Assembly: GCA_002734085.1 (NCBI GenBank)
Contig: NVXV01000004.1
Coordinates: forward strand, 162,997-226,996
Reading direction: 5' to 3'
DNA length: 64,000 nucleotides
Origin: Fluviicola sp.
GTDB lineage: Bacteria; Bacteroidota; Bacteroidia; Flavobacteriales_D; Crocinitomicaceae
Made by a program: the position numbers and the translations under genes. Below, piece by piece: positions 10,502 through 19,295 of the stretch. Below the pieces are notes generated by a model. That model was given only the letters and a program-made list of their open reading frames with translations, made no database searches and was not told where the DNA came from. How positions within the stretch are numbered: position 1 is the first letter of the stretch; every line of letters starts with the position of its first letter.

Positions 10502-12547
10502 CAGATAGTATATTCATAAATTGGTATTTTTATGTGATGATTCACAGGAAGGTAAAGAGAGCCACCAACAGTAGGGTTGTTGTGAATTGCTTTCAAATTG
10601 GTATTTTTATGTGATGATTCACAGGAAAACTATGCAATGTCCTACCTTGACAACAGTTGTGAATTGCTTTCAAATTGGTATTTTTATGTGATGATTCACA
10701 GGCAGTTAGAGAAAAGATTCTTTACATGTTAGTTGTGAATTGCTTTCAAATTGGTATTTTTATGTGATGATTCACAGGAAACAAGGGAGGGTGCAACCTC
10801 TCCCATTAGTTGTGAATTGCTTTCAAATTGGTATTTTTATGTGATGATTCACAGGTTAAAGTCGGCAATTAATTCACTTAAATAAGTTGTGAATTGCTTT
10901 CAAATTGGTATTTTTATGTGATGATTCACAGGAATGAGTGATAAGTACCACTATACTAAAGTGTTGTGAATTGCTTTCAAATTGGTATTTTTATGTGATG
11001 ATTCACAGGAAAACATTTACAAGGCTGGAGGTTAATAGTGTTGTGAATTGCTTTCAAATTGGTATTTTTATGTGATGATTCACAGGTGAGCGATTTCCAT
11101 TTTTTGTTTTTGAGTGTTGTGAATTGCTTTCAAATTGGTATTTTTATGTGATGATTCACAGGTGTCTTTTTCGTTAGGTGAAGCACCAAGCGGTTGTGAA
11201 TTGCTTTCAAATTGGTATTTTTATGTGATGATTCACAGGTTCTATATTGAGATCCATAAACCAGCCACGGTTGTGAATTGCTTTCAAATTGGTATTTTTA
11301 TGTGATGATTCACAGGCATGAGTTCTTTCATTAGTGAATTCGCTACGTTGTGAATTGCTTTCAAATTGGTATTTTTATGTGATGATTCACAGGCCTATTT
11401 TCAATTTCAACTCTTTCTGATAAGTTGTGAATTGCTTTCAAATTGGTATTTTTATGTGATGATTCACAGGGTTTTTCTTTGGCGTATGAATCATTCTTTG
11501 GTTGTGAATTGCTTTCAAATTGGTATTTTTATGTGATGATTCACAGGTTTCTAGAATGGCGCAGTTGGCCAGACCTGGTTGTGAATTGCTTTCAAATTGG
11601 TATTTTTATGTGATGATTCACAGGCCATAGTTACAAATGTACAAGGGGTTCGTGGTTGTGAATTGCTTTCAAATTGGTATTTTTATGTGATGATTCACAG
11701 GAATTACTTTGTCCCGCCTGTGTCCCGGCTAGTTGTGAATTGCTTTCAAATTGGTATTTTTATGTGATGATTCACAGGATTTTCACAATCGCAACCCGCG
11801 TTACCGCCGTTGTGAATTGCTTTCAAATTGGTATTTTTATGTGATGATTCACAGGTCGAAGAATCTAGAATAGTTGAATTAACTTGTTGTGAATTGCTTT
11901 CAAATTGGTATTTTTATGTGATGATTCACAGGTGGACGACGTGCACGAGATTAAGGTCTATAGTTGTGAATTGCTTTCAAATTGGTATTTTTATGTGATG
12001 ATTCACAGGAGCCGTCAGCTCTAAGCTTGAAAGGACGCAGTTGTGAATTGCTTTCAAATTGGTATTTTTATGTGATGATTCACAGGCAAGCTGAGAAAGC
12101 GGCAGAAGGTGCAACTGTTGTGAATTGCTTTCAAATTGGTATTTTTATGTGATGATTCACAGGTCGACAAAAATCGAATACTGCAGGAAGAGAGTTGTGA
12201 ATTGCTTTCAAATTGGTATTTTTATGTGATGATTCACAGGTTCGTAGATATAGATGAGTCGGGAGAGGTAGTTGTGAATTGCTTTCAAATTGGTATTTTT
12301 ATGTGATGATTCACAGGATACAGGCCGTACAGGCTGCGTACTCTTCGGTTGTGAATTGCTTTCAAATTGGTATTTTTATGTGATGATTCACAGGCTTACC
12401 CTGGAAGGTCGTAAAACTGTCAGGTTGTGAATTGCTTTCAAATTGGTATTTTTATGTGATGATTCACAGGAGCCTACCTTTTGACATGTTGGTAGTAGAC
12501 GTTGTGAATTGCTTTCAAATTGGTATTTTTATGTGATGATTCACAGG
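10502..12547 (+). CRISPR. Type II-C CRISPR array: 27 repeats (47 bp, first degenerate), 26 spacers (23 x 30 nt, 3 x 29 nt)
   Basis: Repeat GTTGTGAATTGCTTTCAAATTGGTATTTTTATGTGATGATTCACAGG; crRNA sense assigned to + by complementarity to tracrRNA anti-repeat. Confidence 0.99.
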
Positions 12548-12548
12548 A

Positions 12549-12573
12549 GACCGCCCCGAAAAGGGCGGTTTTT
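12549..12573 (+). terminator. Rho-independent terminator immediately after last CRISPR repeat
   Basis: ACCGCCC cgaaaa GGGCGGT then T-run. Confidence 0.85.
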
Positions 12574-12702
12574 CTCGTTTATAGGGATTCACTAGAAATC
12601 AAAAATTAAAACATTCCGTATAAACACCTTGAACAATCTGACCATTATTTCTTTTCTAATGATGTACTTAGAAAATATTTTTTGAAACTTTTTGATAGTC
12701 AA

Positions 12703-12732
12703 TTGCGTACCCTTTTCACACTACTAATTTTA
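12703..12732 (+). promoter_or_regulatory. Putative cas1-cas2 promoter (Bacteroidota type)
   Basis: TTG (12703-12705) - N19 - TAATTTTA (12725-12732), just upstream of cas1 ATG at 12740. Confidence 0.5.
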
Positions 12733-12739
12733 TGACACC

Positions 12740-13630
12740 ATGATCAAACGCACACTTTTCTTTGAAAACCCTGCTTACCTTAGCACAAAAGATGAACAAC
12801 TTATTGTAAAGTTTCCCGATAAAGACGAAGTTCGAACAGTTCCGATAGAGGACATTGGTATGCTTATATTAGAACACCATCAAATTACTTTTACCAATCG
12901 GTTAATTGAAAAGTTGACGTATCAAAATGCAGCCATTGTTTGTTGTAACCAGCAGCACTTGCCTTTAAGTTTAATTTCTCCGTTGAGTGGTCATTCAGAA
13001 TTTAATGAACGACTTCGTTTTCAATTAGAAGCTTCCATTCCATTAAAAAAGAACTTATGGCAACAAACAATACAGGCTAAAATTAATAATCAGGCGAATG
13101 GATTGGCGATTCTCAATAAACAGAATGACAAGTTGCGAAAGTGGTCGAGGGAAGTATTGTCTGGTGACGCAACAAACAAAGAGGCCAATGCTGCTGCTTT
13201 TTATTGGGAACGGTTTTTTGAGATTTCCGATTTTTACAGAGGTCAAAAAGCAATGGCACCAAATAATTTGTTGAATTACGGTTATGCTATTTTAAGGGCA
13301 ATTTGTGCACGTTCCTTAATAGGAAGTGGATTATTACCCGCCTTAGGTATTCATCATGCGAATAAATACAATGCATATTGTTTGGCGGATGATATTATGG
13401 AACCTTATCGCCCTTTTGTGGATCAAGTGGTTTACAGCATTGTTGAACAAACAGAGAACATAGAAAAACTAACAAAAGAAATAAAGCAACAATTATTAAT
13501 CATCCCTGCAATTGATGTAAAAATAGATGGCAAGAAAAGCCCTTTAATGGTAGCAATGAGTCGAACTACTCACTCTTTGTACGAATGTTATGCAGGTGTA
13601 TCCCGAAAAATTTTATACCCCGTATTATGA
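12740..13630 (+). CDS. cas1: CRISPR-associated endonuclease Cas1, type II
   Basis: [95 protein letters not shown]. Confidence 0.97.
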   Translation: MIKRTLFFENPAYLSTKDEQLIVKFPDKDEVRTVPIEDIGMLILEHHQITFTNRLIEKLTYQNAAIVCCNQQHLPLSLISPLSGHSEFNERLRFQLEASIPLKKNLWQQTIQAKINNQANGLAILNKQNDKLRKWSREVLSGDATNKEANAAAFYWERFFEISDFYRGQKAMAPNNLLNYGYAILRAICARSLIGSGLLPALGIHHANKYNAYCLADDIMEPYRPFVDQVVYSIVEQTENIEKLTKEIKQQLLIIPAIDVKIDGKKSPLMVAMSRTTHSLYECYAGVSRKILYPVL

Positions 13631-13977
13631 GTAACGATGGATTTTTAACCCGATTAAATCAATATAGAGCTATGTGGATTCTTGTATTTTTTGATTTACC
13701 AACTGAGACGAAAGTAGAACGTCGTGTGGCTTCGAAATTTCGAAAGGCATTGATTACCGATGGGTTTTCCATGTTTCAATTTTCCATTTATCTACGTTTT
13801 TGTGCCAGTAGAGAAAATGCAGAGGTTCATATAAAGCGCGTAAAAATGCTACTCCCTAAAAAAGGAAAAGTGGGCATTTTACACGTGACTGATCGTCAAT
13901 TTGGAATGATGGAGTTATTCCATGGCATTAAAGAGGTTAAAAAGGAGCAGCCTAGTCAACAGCTGGAGATGTTTTGA
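13627..13977 (+). CDS. cas2: CRISPR-associated endoribonuclease Cas2
   Basis: [42 protein letters not shown]; likely start ATG 13627 overlaps cas1 stop (ATGA), inside listed ORF 13585..13977. Confidence 0.95.
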   Translation: MSNDGFLTRLNQYRAMWILVFFDLPTETKVERRVASKFRKALITDGFSMFQFSIYLRFCASRENAEVHIKRVKMLLPKKGKVGILHVTDRQFGMMELFHGIKEVKKEQPSQQLEMF

Positions 13978-14037
13978 TAAATCCAAAACTTACTCTTCTC
14001 AATACGATACGACATTAATGTAGTTTATAAGGGAGCG

Positions 14038-17000
14038 TTAATACTCTCCTATTCTGACTATTTCACCCAAATGATTTAAACGAACCTTAATTATATTACC
14101 TATACTTTTTGGATTCCGTTTTCTTTTATAGGTCACATCTTCAATGTCGTTTAGCGTTGCTTCTAAATGATGCCTAAACCAATAATCTTTGCTTCCAATC
14201 TTTTGCACCCTAAACAAATTAGGGCTAATTTCATAATAATTCTTTTCGTCCTCTAAATCAATTCCATTAGGATCAAACATCTTCTCTTCATTAGGAAATA
14301 TAAACATTTCATTTTGTTTTAAAGTAAATAAAAATCTCCATCCATTTTTATGTTCTTTATTAATGATTGGTAAGTTTGCATTTACTCGAGCCACAGCTTC
14401 GTAAAAAGGAACTACTTCCTCATGAAGATCACCATTTTCATCTTCATAAATAGCAACATGGTGATTATTCCCAGTACTTACAAAATCTACTGCTTTAGTA
14501 CTCCCTTCTTCATCAATTATTTCTTTACCAAAATGATCTTTGGCAGAATGAAGGGCTTCTGCATTACTGACACCAGTAATAGTTACTCGTTTTATACATA
14601 TACCTTTGTCTTTGTTTATCCAAATTGGATTTTTTTCTATATCCGTAAAAGCATCTTTAGCGCTCCCCATTTCTTTTATTCTATTTTGCAGTATTGACTT
14701 AATTTTAGGATCAATAACTTTGTCGATTTTTAGATCGGGACCAATATCTTTGCGAATAGTAAAAATTTCCTCAAAACATTTAATATGTTTCAATTCACTA
14801 TTATTCCAAACAATCGGGTCCTTTTTTAAGGTTTTAGTATCGAACGCTTTTGTTGGATCATTTCTATACTTTAAAAGGTGATCTAAAACAAGTTGTCTGA
14901 TTTGCTTGTCAATGATTAATTCAGCTTGTTCTAAGTTGAGTTTTTTAGAGATTTTTACAGGCTTGGACAAAGGTCTTTTTATCTTTCCATAAACTGTTTC
15001 TTTGTGCATCTGCCCTCTAGGTGTTAATTGAATTTTTTCGTTAACTCCTTTTTTCTTTGATGTTTTATTTATGTTTTGCGTTACAACTTTATTTCGTGGT
15101 TTAAACGATATTAAAATCGATTCTATATGCCTTTTAGCTTCTTTTCTAAAATTAGGCATAGGAGATATAAAAACATTCTTGCCATTTTCGTTCTTATGCT
15201 TTATTTTCTTTTCAACATTCAAAATAGTTTTATGCATATCACTATTTTGATTTTTTCGAGCACTCAAGTTATTAATATATTGTATATGATTGTGCGTAGT
15301 AAACGCAACAGTTAATGCATCCATTGCATGATGTCTGTGGTCATTTCTTTTAGTCCAACTTGAAATCACTTCAACCTCTTTTTCCTTTTCCTGACCAACA
15401 TCCCATCTAGTTTGTTTTTCTGTCAAGCCAAGTGATCGGTATTTAGGTAAATTTAATTCTTTCATAACATTTACTAAATCCCAATCATTTCTAAGTTCAT
15501 CTGTTATTCTTCCTGTTGTTGAGACAATAGGATTTCTAATTAAGTCCTGAAGGATAGATTTTGCTTTTTTAGCAATATATTGACTGTTTCTTAAATCTCT
15601 TTCTATAAAATCTTCAGGTAGTTTTTCTTTTGTCATTTGCAATTTTTTATACTTACCTCTTGAGATTGCATTTGACTGATAAAGTGATTCCACTCTTCCC
15701 AGATACTGTTCTTTTTCACTTGCATAATCTTCAGTAATAAAGTCAATAGCAGTTCTATCACCTTTCTTAAGGTTTACATTTCTATATGCAAGTGTTTTAT
15801 TCGAAAAAGAATCGTCGAACAATAACGCTTTTGGAATGATATGCTCAATATCTATTTCTTTTGAGAATATTTTATCTTTTGAAATATATTTATTAGTAAA
15901 AAGTGATTTATAGTTATTATCTTTTAATTCCATCCAAAGCTTATAGCGAATAACATCATTTCTTGTAGGAACAAATCCAAATTCTTTTTTAATGATGTTT
16001 CGTACATCTTCATTCAATGAGGTGTTTGAATTTATAAATTTAACAGCATCTGCCTTTTCTTTTGCAGATTTCTTTAATTCTCTAGCTAACTCAATACGAA
16101 TCTCATCAGGCTTTCCATATTTATCCACTACCTGATTCACTAAGTTAATAACTTGATTAAGAATTTTCTCAACAACAGGGTTTCTTAGACTATTTTTAGG
16201 TAGTATATCTAACTTGTTTTTTAAAACTCGTTTATCATTATCCTCCTTACTTAAGGAGTTTGAGTGATTATATCCAGCTTCTTTACTAGCCTCATAAAAA
16301 TTCATACCCTCAGCTAAATAAGGCATAATCTTTCTTATAGCTTTAGTGGAAAGATTACCATAATCATCTTGTAACGAAACACTCGCTAAAAGATTTGCTT
16401 GTTCAGGAGTAAACCCAAATTTTTTACATAAATTCTTTTTTAGTGTAACACTATTATTACCATAAATCAATCGATCTTCTTTGCTCACTTTATCGTCTTC
16501 TTCAATAGAGTAAAGCAAATGCCACAATTGGTAACTTTCTTGCTTTTCAAACTCATTTCCCTCAATAAGAGCATCAAAATTTAAAATATTTACGTTTATC
16601 CCCAAACTTGGAAAAACTTCTTCTAATTCCTCTTTTATTTCTTTTGCATTTTTTTTATTCCAATCATGTCCATATCCTGCATTTAAAGCAATAGCTTGAT
16701 ATATATTGTAAAGAGCTTCATTCGTTCTATTTCCTTCTAATCCACTTTCAGTATAATTAGTTTTCCACTCTTTTGATTTCAATCCTAGCAATTTAAACAA
16801 TTCTTTTTCGGTAAGCTTCCCTCGAACATTCAACTCTTGAAAAAGTAGATTTCTATCTTCCTCGTCTAACACATAAAAATCTTTATCATTGGTTTGTTTA
16901 CCCTTTATTTTTCTAAACTCAAGGTTATTGATATTTTGCCAAATTTTGAACTCTTGAAATAAAGGGGAAGACTTAGGAATTACTTTCTGACCAATTGTTA

Positions 17001-18276
17001 TTTTTTTCGGCAGTCCACTTAACTTATTAAAAACTAATTCTCCATACTTATCTTTGTTGTCAATTTCCCAACTTTCAAATTGACAAAAACTAACAAGCCC
17101 TTTTTGAGATTTCAATTTGCGCTGATAGAAAATAATAACATCCCTTACTTGTTCCTTAAGTTCTTTTGTTAAAACTGAATAAAACTTTGCTTGAATTTCC
17201 CAAATCTTTTCGAACTCATCTAAATAGTCTTGTCTATAAAACACTTGACTTTTCAAAGAAGTATGTGGGTTTTCATGAATTTGATTATAAAGATACTCTC
17301 CAACTGTTAGTTTATTAAAGAGTAACTCTTTACTTCTATCACTAATCGCTCCTAAGTATCCACTTGACTTTTTTAACTCATTATTAATTTCAACAAGGAC
17401 AAAAGCAACTTGTTCAATGGTCAGGTTTTCTTTTATAGCATTTGCTCTCCATCCATAAGCTTCTATTTTTTTTTCATCTCGACTTCCTTTGTTTTCAGCA
17501 GTATAAATTTGTTTAATTGCTAAAAATCTTTTTTGAGTATTTTGCTTACCTTGATTCTTTAAAGAGTTATATAGGTTATCATCTAAAATATCAGGGTAAA
17601 ACTGTTTTTGAAATTCCCAAATAGCATCAAATTCATTTTGTAAATCAGACCTATAAAAATCCGGAATATATTTCTTCCCATTATTTAGTAGTTCTAAAAC
17701 ATATTGCCCTGGAGTGATTTCTCTTTCATAAAGTTCTTTAGCAATGGACATACCATCAATAACTTGTCCCTCATCTTCATTCGAAACTTTACGACTACTT
17801 TTATAGCCACGTTTTTTATTAATGGCCAAAAGAATACGTGCAAACTCCTCTAATTCAACTTTCTCTTTAGCACTTTTAGCTCTTAGCTTTAAAGTTTGAT
17901 GAGTTGTGTCTTTTCCTACCTCAGTTAGTGCTGTGTCGTTTTGTATAATGTTATTTTTCAATAAAATTTCTAGTAAGTTTTTCCTTCTTAACTTATATCT
18001 CTGTAGGTTTCTTCTGGCACCTCTCTTCAAAGTTCTTGCTGCATTAGGTGAAAGACCTTTTCCAGTGGCAAAATCTTCTATAGGATTTTTTGATTCAGAA
18101 ACTTTTCCACTTTTATCAATCTTAGAAAATGTATCATATTGAATCACTCTTACACCTAGTTTAACGATACTTGACTTTTCTTTATCATTTGATGCTTCTT
18201 TCACCAATGCCCACCCAATACTATTAGTTCCCAAATCAAGTCCTAAAACTGTTTTCATCTTGTTAAATTCTTTCAT
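14038..18276 (-). CDS. cas9: Cas9, type II-C, about 1406-1412 aa
   Basis: RuvC-I LGLDLGTNSIGWALV; Arg-rich bridge helix RTLKRGARRNLQRYKLRRKNLLEIL; RuvC-II EIRIELARELKKS; HNH DIEHIIPKALLFDDSFSNKTL; RuvC-III HHAMDALTVAF. Start may be the internal MKTVLGLDLG at 18258. Confidence 0.98.
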   Translation of the reverse strand: MKEFNKMKTVLGLDLGTNSIGWALVKEASNDKEKSSIVKLGVRVIQYDTFSKIDKSGKVSESKNPIEDFATGKGLSPNAARTLKRGARRNLQRYKLRRKNLLEILLKNNIIQNDTALTEVGKDTTHQTLKLRAKSAKEKVELEEFARILLAINKKRGYKSSRKVSNEDEGQVIDGMSIAKELYEREITPGQYVLELLNNGKKYIPDFYRSDLQNEFDAIWEFQKQFYPDILDDNLYNSLKNQGKQNTQKRFLAIKQIYTAENKGSRDEKKIEAYGWRANAIKENLTIEQVAFVLVEINNELKKSSGYLGAISDRSKELLFNKLTVGEYLYNQIHENPHTSLKSQVFYRQDYLDEFEKIWEIQAKFYSVLTKELKEQVRDVIIFYQRKLKSQKGLVSFCQFESWEIDNKDKYGELVFNKLSGLPKKITIGQKVIPKSSPLFQEFKIWQNINNLEFRKIKGKQTNDKDFYVLDEEDRNLLFQELNVRGKLTEKELFKLLGLKSKEWKTNYTESGLEGNRTNEALYNIYQAIALNAGYGHDWNKKNAKEIKEELEEVFPSLGINVNILNFDALIEGNEFEKQESYQLWHLLYSIEEDDKVSKEDRLIYGNNSVTLKKNLCKKFGFTPEQANLLASVSLQDDYGNLSTKAIRKIMPYLAEGMNFYEASKEAGYNHSNSLSKEDNDKRVLKNKLDILPKNSLRNPVVEKILNQVINLVNQVVDKYGKPDEIRIELARELKKSAKEKADAVKFINSNTSLNEDVRNIIKKEFGFVPTRNDVIRYKLWMELKDNNYKSLFTNKYISKDKIFSKEIDIEHIIPKALLFDDSFSNKTLAYRNVNLKKGDRTAIDFITEDYASEKEQYLGRVESLYQSNAISRGKYKKLQMTKEKLPEDFIERDLRNSQYIAKKAKSILQDLIRNPIVSTTGRITDELRNDWDLVNVMKELNLPKYRSLGLTEKQTRWDVGQEKEKEVEVISSWTKRNDHRHHAMDALTVAFTTHNHIQYINNLSARKNQNSDMHKTILNVEKKIKHKNENGKNVFISPMPNFRKEAKRHIESILISFKPRNKVVTQNINKTSKKKGVNEKIQLTPRGQMHKETVYGKIKRPLSKPVKISKKLNLEQAELIIDKQIRQLVLDHLLKYRNDPTKAFDTKTLKKDPIVWNNSELKHIKCFEEIFTIRKDIGPDLKIDKVIDPKIKSILQNRIKEMGSAKDAFTDIEKNPIWINKDKGICIKRVTITGVSNAEALHSAKDHFGKEIIDEEGSTKAVDFVSTGNNHHVAIYEDENGDLHEEVVPFYEAVARVNANLPIINKEHKNGWRFLFTLKQNEMFIFPNEEKMFDPNGIDLEDEKNYYEISPNLFRVQKIGSKDYWFRHHLEATLNDIEDVTYKRKRNPKSIGNIIKVRLNHLGEIVRIGEY

Positions 18277-18294
18277 CTATATAATATTTAATTT

Positions 18295-18810
18295 CTATAC
18301 ATCAATCCTAAAGCCCTGCCGATACCGATCAACAGCATCATCAGATCTACTATTATCTAGGTCCGCATTTAGAACATTTTCACGAGAAGTGAGTAATTCG
18401 GTGTAGAGTTGGACATAAATGGTGTCTCGAATATAATCATTATTTTTAATTTCTTTCAATTGATTAATATTTATAAAAACCTGTGTTTCAACTCCTGCAT
18501 CCAACATTTTAGCAGTTACTACATTTTCATAAGCTGGTAAATAACCAATCTTTCTACCTTGAACGTAAACTGCAATTGCAAAATGGTCATATTTATTATT
18601 AGGTTCTCGTTCTAATTTTGGAGATAAAGGTTCAGTAAAATCAATTTTCTGCAGTGCTTCTTGGTAGTAGATTGTTCCTTTTAAGTAATTATCATATATA
18701 CAAATCGGATTCATGTTTAAGTTATTCCTTTCCGAAGCACTTACTATTTTAGCTATAGAGAGTCCTGCACCTGTCAGTATTCCAGCTCGAATAAATTCTT
18801 TTCTTTGCAT
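18295..18810 (-). CDS. HIRAN domain-containing protein with Tat-like N-terminus, upstream of cas9 on the same strand
   Basis: EPNNKYDHFAIAVYVQGRKIGYLPAYENVVTAKMLDAGV is HIRAN-like; N-terminus MQRKEFIRAGILTGAGLSIAKIVSA; 18-bp gap to cas9 ORF; start chosen at internal M12 of ORF 18295..18843. Confidence 0.75.
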   Translation of the reverse strand: MQRKEFIRAGILTGAGLSIAKIVSASERNNLNMNPICIYDNYLKGTIYYQEALQKIDFTEPLSPKLEREPNNKYDHFAIAVYVQGRKIGYLPAYENVVTAKMLDAGVETQVFININQLKEIKNNDYIRDTIYVQLYTELLTSRENVLNADLDNSRSDDAVDRYRQGFRIDV

Positions 18811-18813
18811 ATC

Positions 18814-18838
18814 GTTTAATTTTCTGATAAAATTAAAC
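18814..18838. promoter_or_regulatory. Perfect inverted repeat just upstream of HIRAN-cas9 start codon (putative operator or 5'UTR hairpin)
   Basis: GTTTAATTTT ctgat AAAATTAAAC, 10-bp perfect arms. Confidence 0.55.
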
Positions 18839-18884
18839 CTCATGAACGTAATCTATTTACGTAGTAAAAAGTTTTAGTATTGTT

Positions 18885-18914
18885 TTGTTTAACTAGAAAT
18901 AATATTTACTTTAG
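18885..18914 (+). promoter_or_regulatory. Putative tracrRNA promoter
   Basis: TTG (18885-18887) - N19 - TACTTTAG (18907-18914), predicted start near 18919. Confidence 0.5.
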
Positions 18915-18918
18915 TAGT

Positions 18919-19004
18919 CCAATTTTGAAAGCAATTCACAATAAGGATTATTCCGTTGTGAAAACATTTGGGTCGCCCCTTGTCCATAATCAGGGGGCTT
19001 TTTT
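18919..19004 (+). ncRNA. tracrRNA
   Basis: Anti-repeat CCAATTTTGAAAGCAATTCACAA is complementary to repeat 5' half (one extra T); nexus-like TAAGGATTATTCCGTTGTGAAAAC; terminator GCCCCTTGTCCATAATCAGGGGGCTTTTTT. Confidence 0.93.
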
Positions 19005-19123
19005 ATTCAGATTTTTCAAATCATTTACCACCATCACTTTATCTCTAAATTTAATACTGACAGCTTTCCATTCTGAATATTCAATTAGTAAATGCAACAA
19101 AAGGTTTAAAATGAATGGTAATT

Positions 19124-19200
19124 GAGAAAGTTATTCTAAAGATTTTTTGACCTCACTCAAAAGAGGTCAGAAAAAATCTTTGGAAATAACTTTTTATCTC
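19124..19200. repeat. Long imperfect inverted repeat (about 31-nt arms, 8-nt loop)
   Basis: gagaaagttattctaaagattttttgacctc / gaggtcagaaaaaatctttggaaataactttttatctc. Confidence 0.85.
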
Positions 19201-19210
19201 AAAACTAGAA

Positions 19211-19249
19211 AGTCCAGTGTGTAATATTTTAAAACTACACATCTGGACT
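19211..19249. repeat. Second imperfect inverted repeat upstream of IS30 transposase
   Basis: agtccagtgtgtaatattttaaaactacacatctggact. Confidence 0.75.
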
Positions 19250-19295
19250 CAGTAGATAAATTCGTTTCTTTATCCTTTAATTACCACATTAAAAG

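Noticed and set aside
12548-12739. Possibility of csn2 or cas4 in the array-cas1 gap
   Set aside because: No ORF of suitable size; with cas1, cas2 and cas9 only, II-C is the best call.
13585-13626. Cas2 ORF start at 13585
   Set aside because: ATG at 13627 overlaps the cas1 stop (ATGA) and matches normal Cas2 N-termini.
14422-18142. Plus-strand ORFs inside cas9 (14422..14697, 14606..14881, 15127..15315, 17906..18142)
   Set aside because: Antisense to an intact, motif-complete cas9.
18880-19125. ORF 18880..19125 (+)
   Set aside because: Covers the tracrRNA and its terminator; no protein family resemblance.
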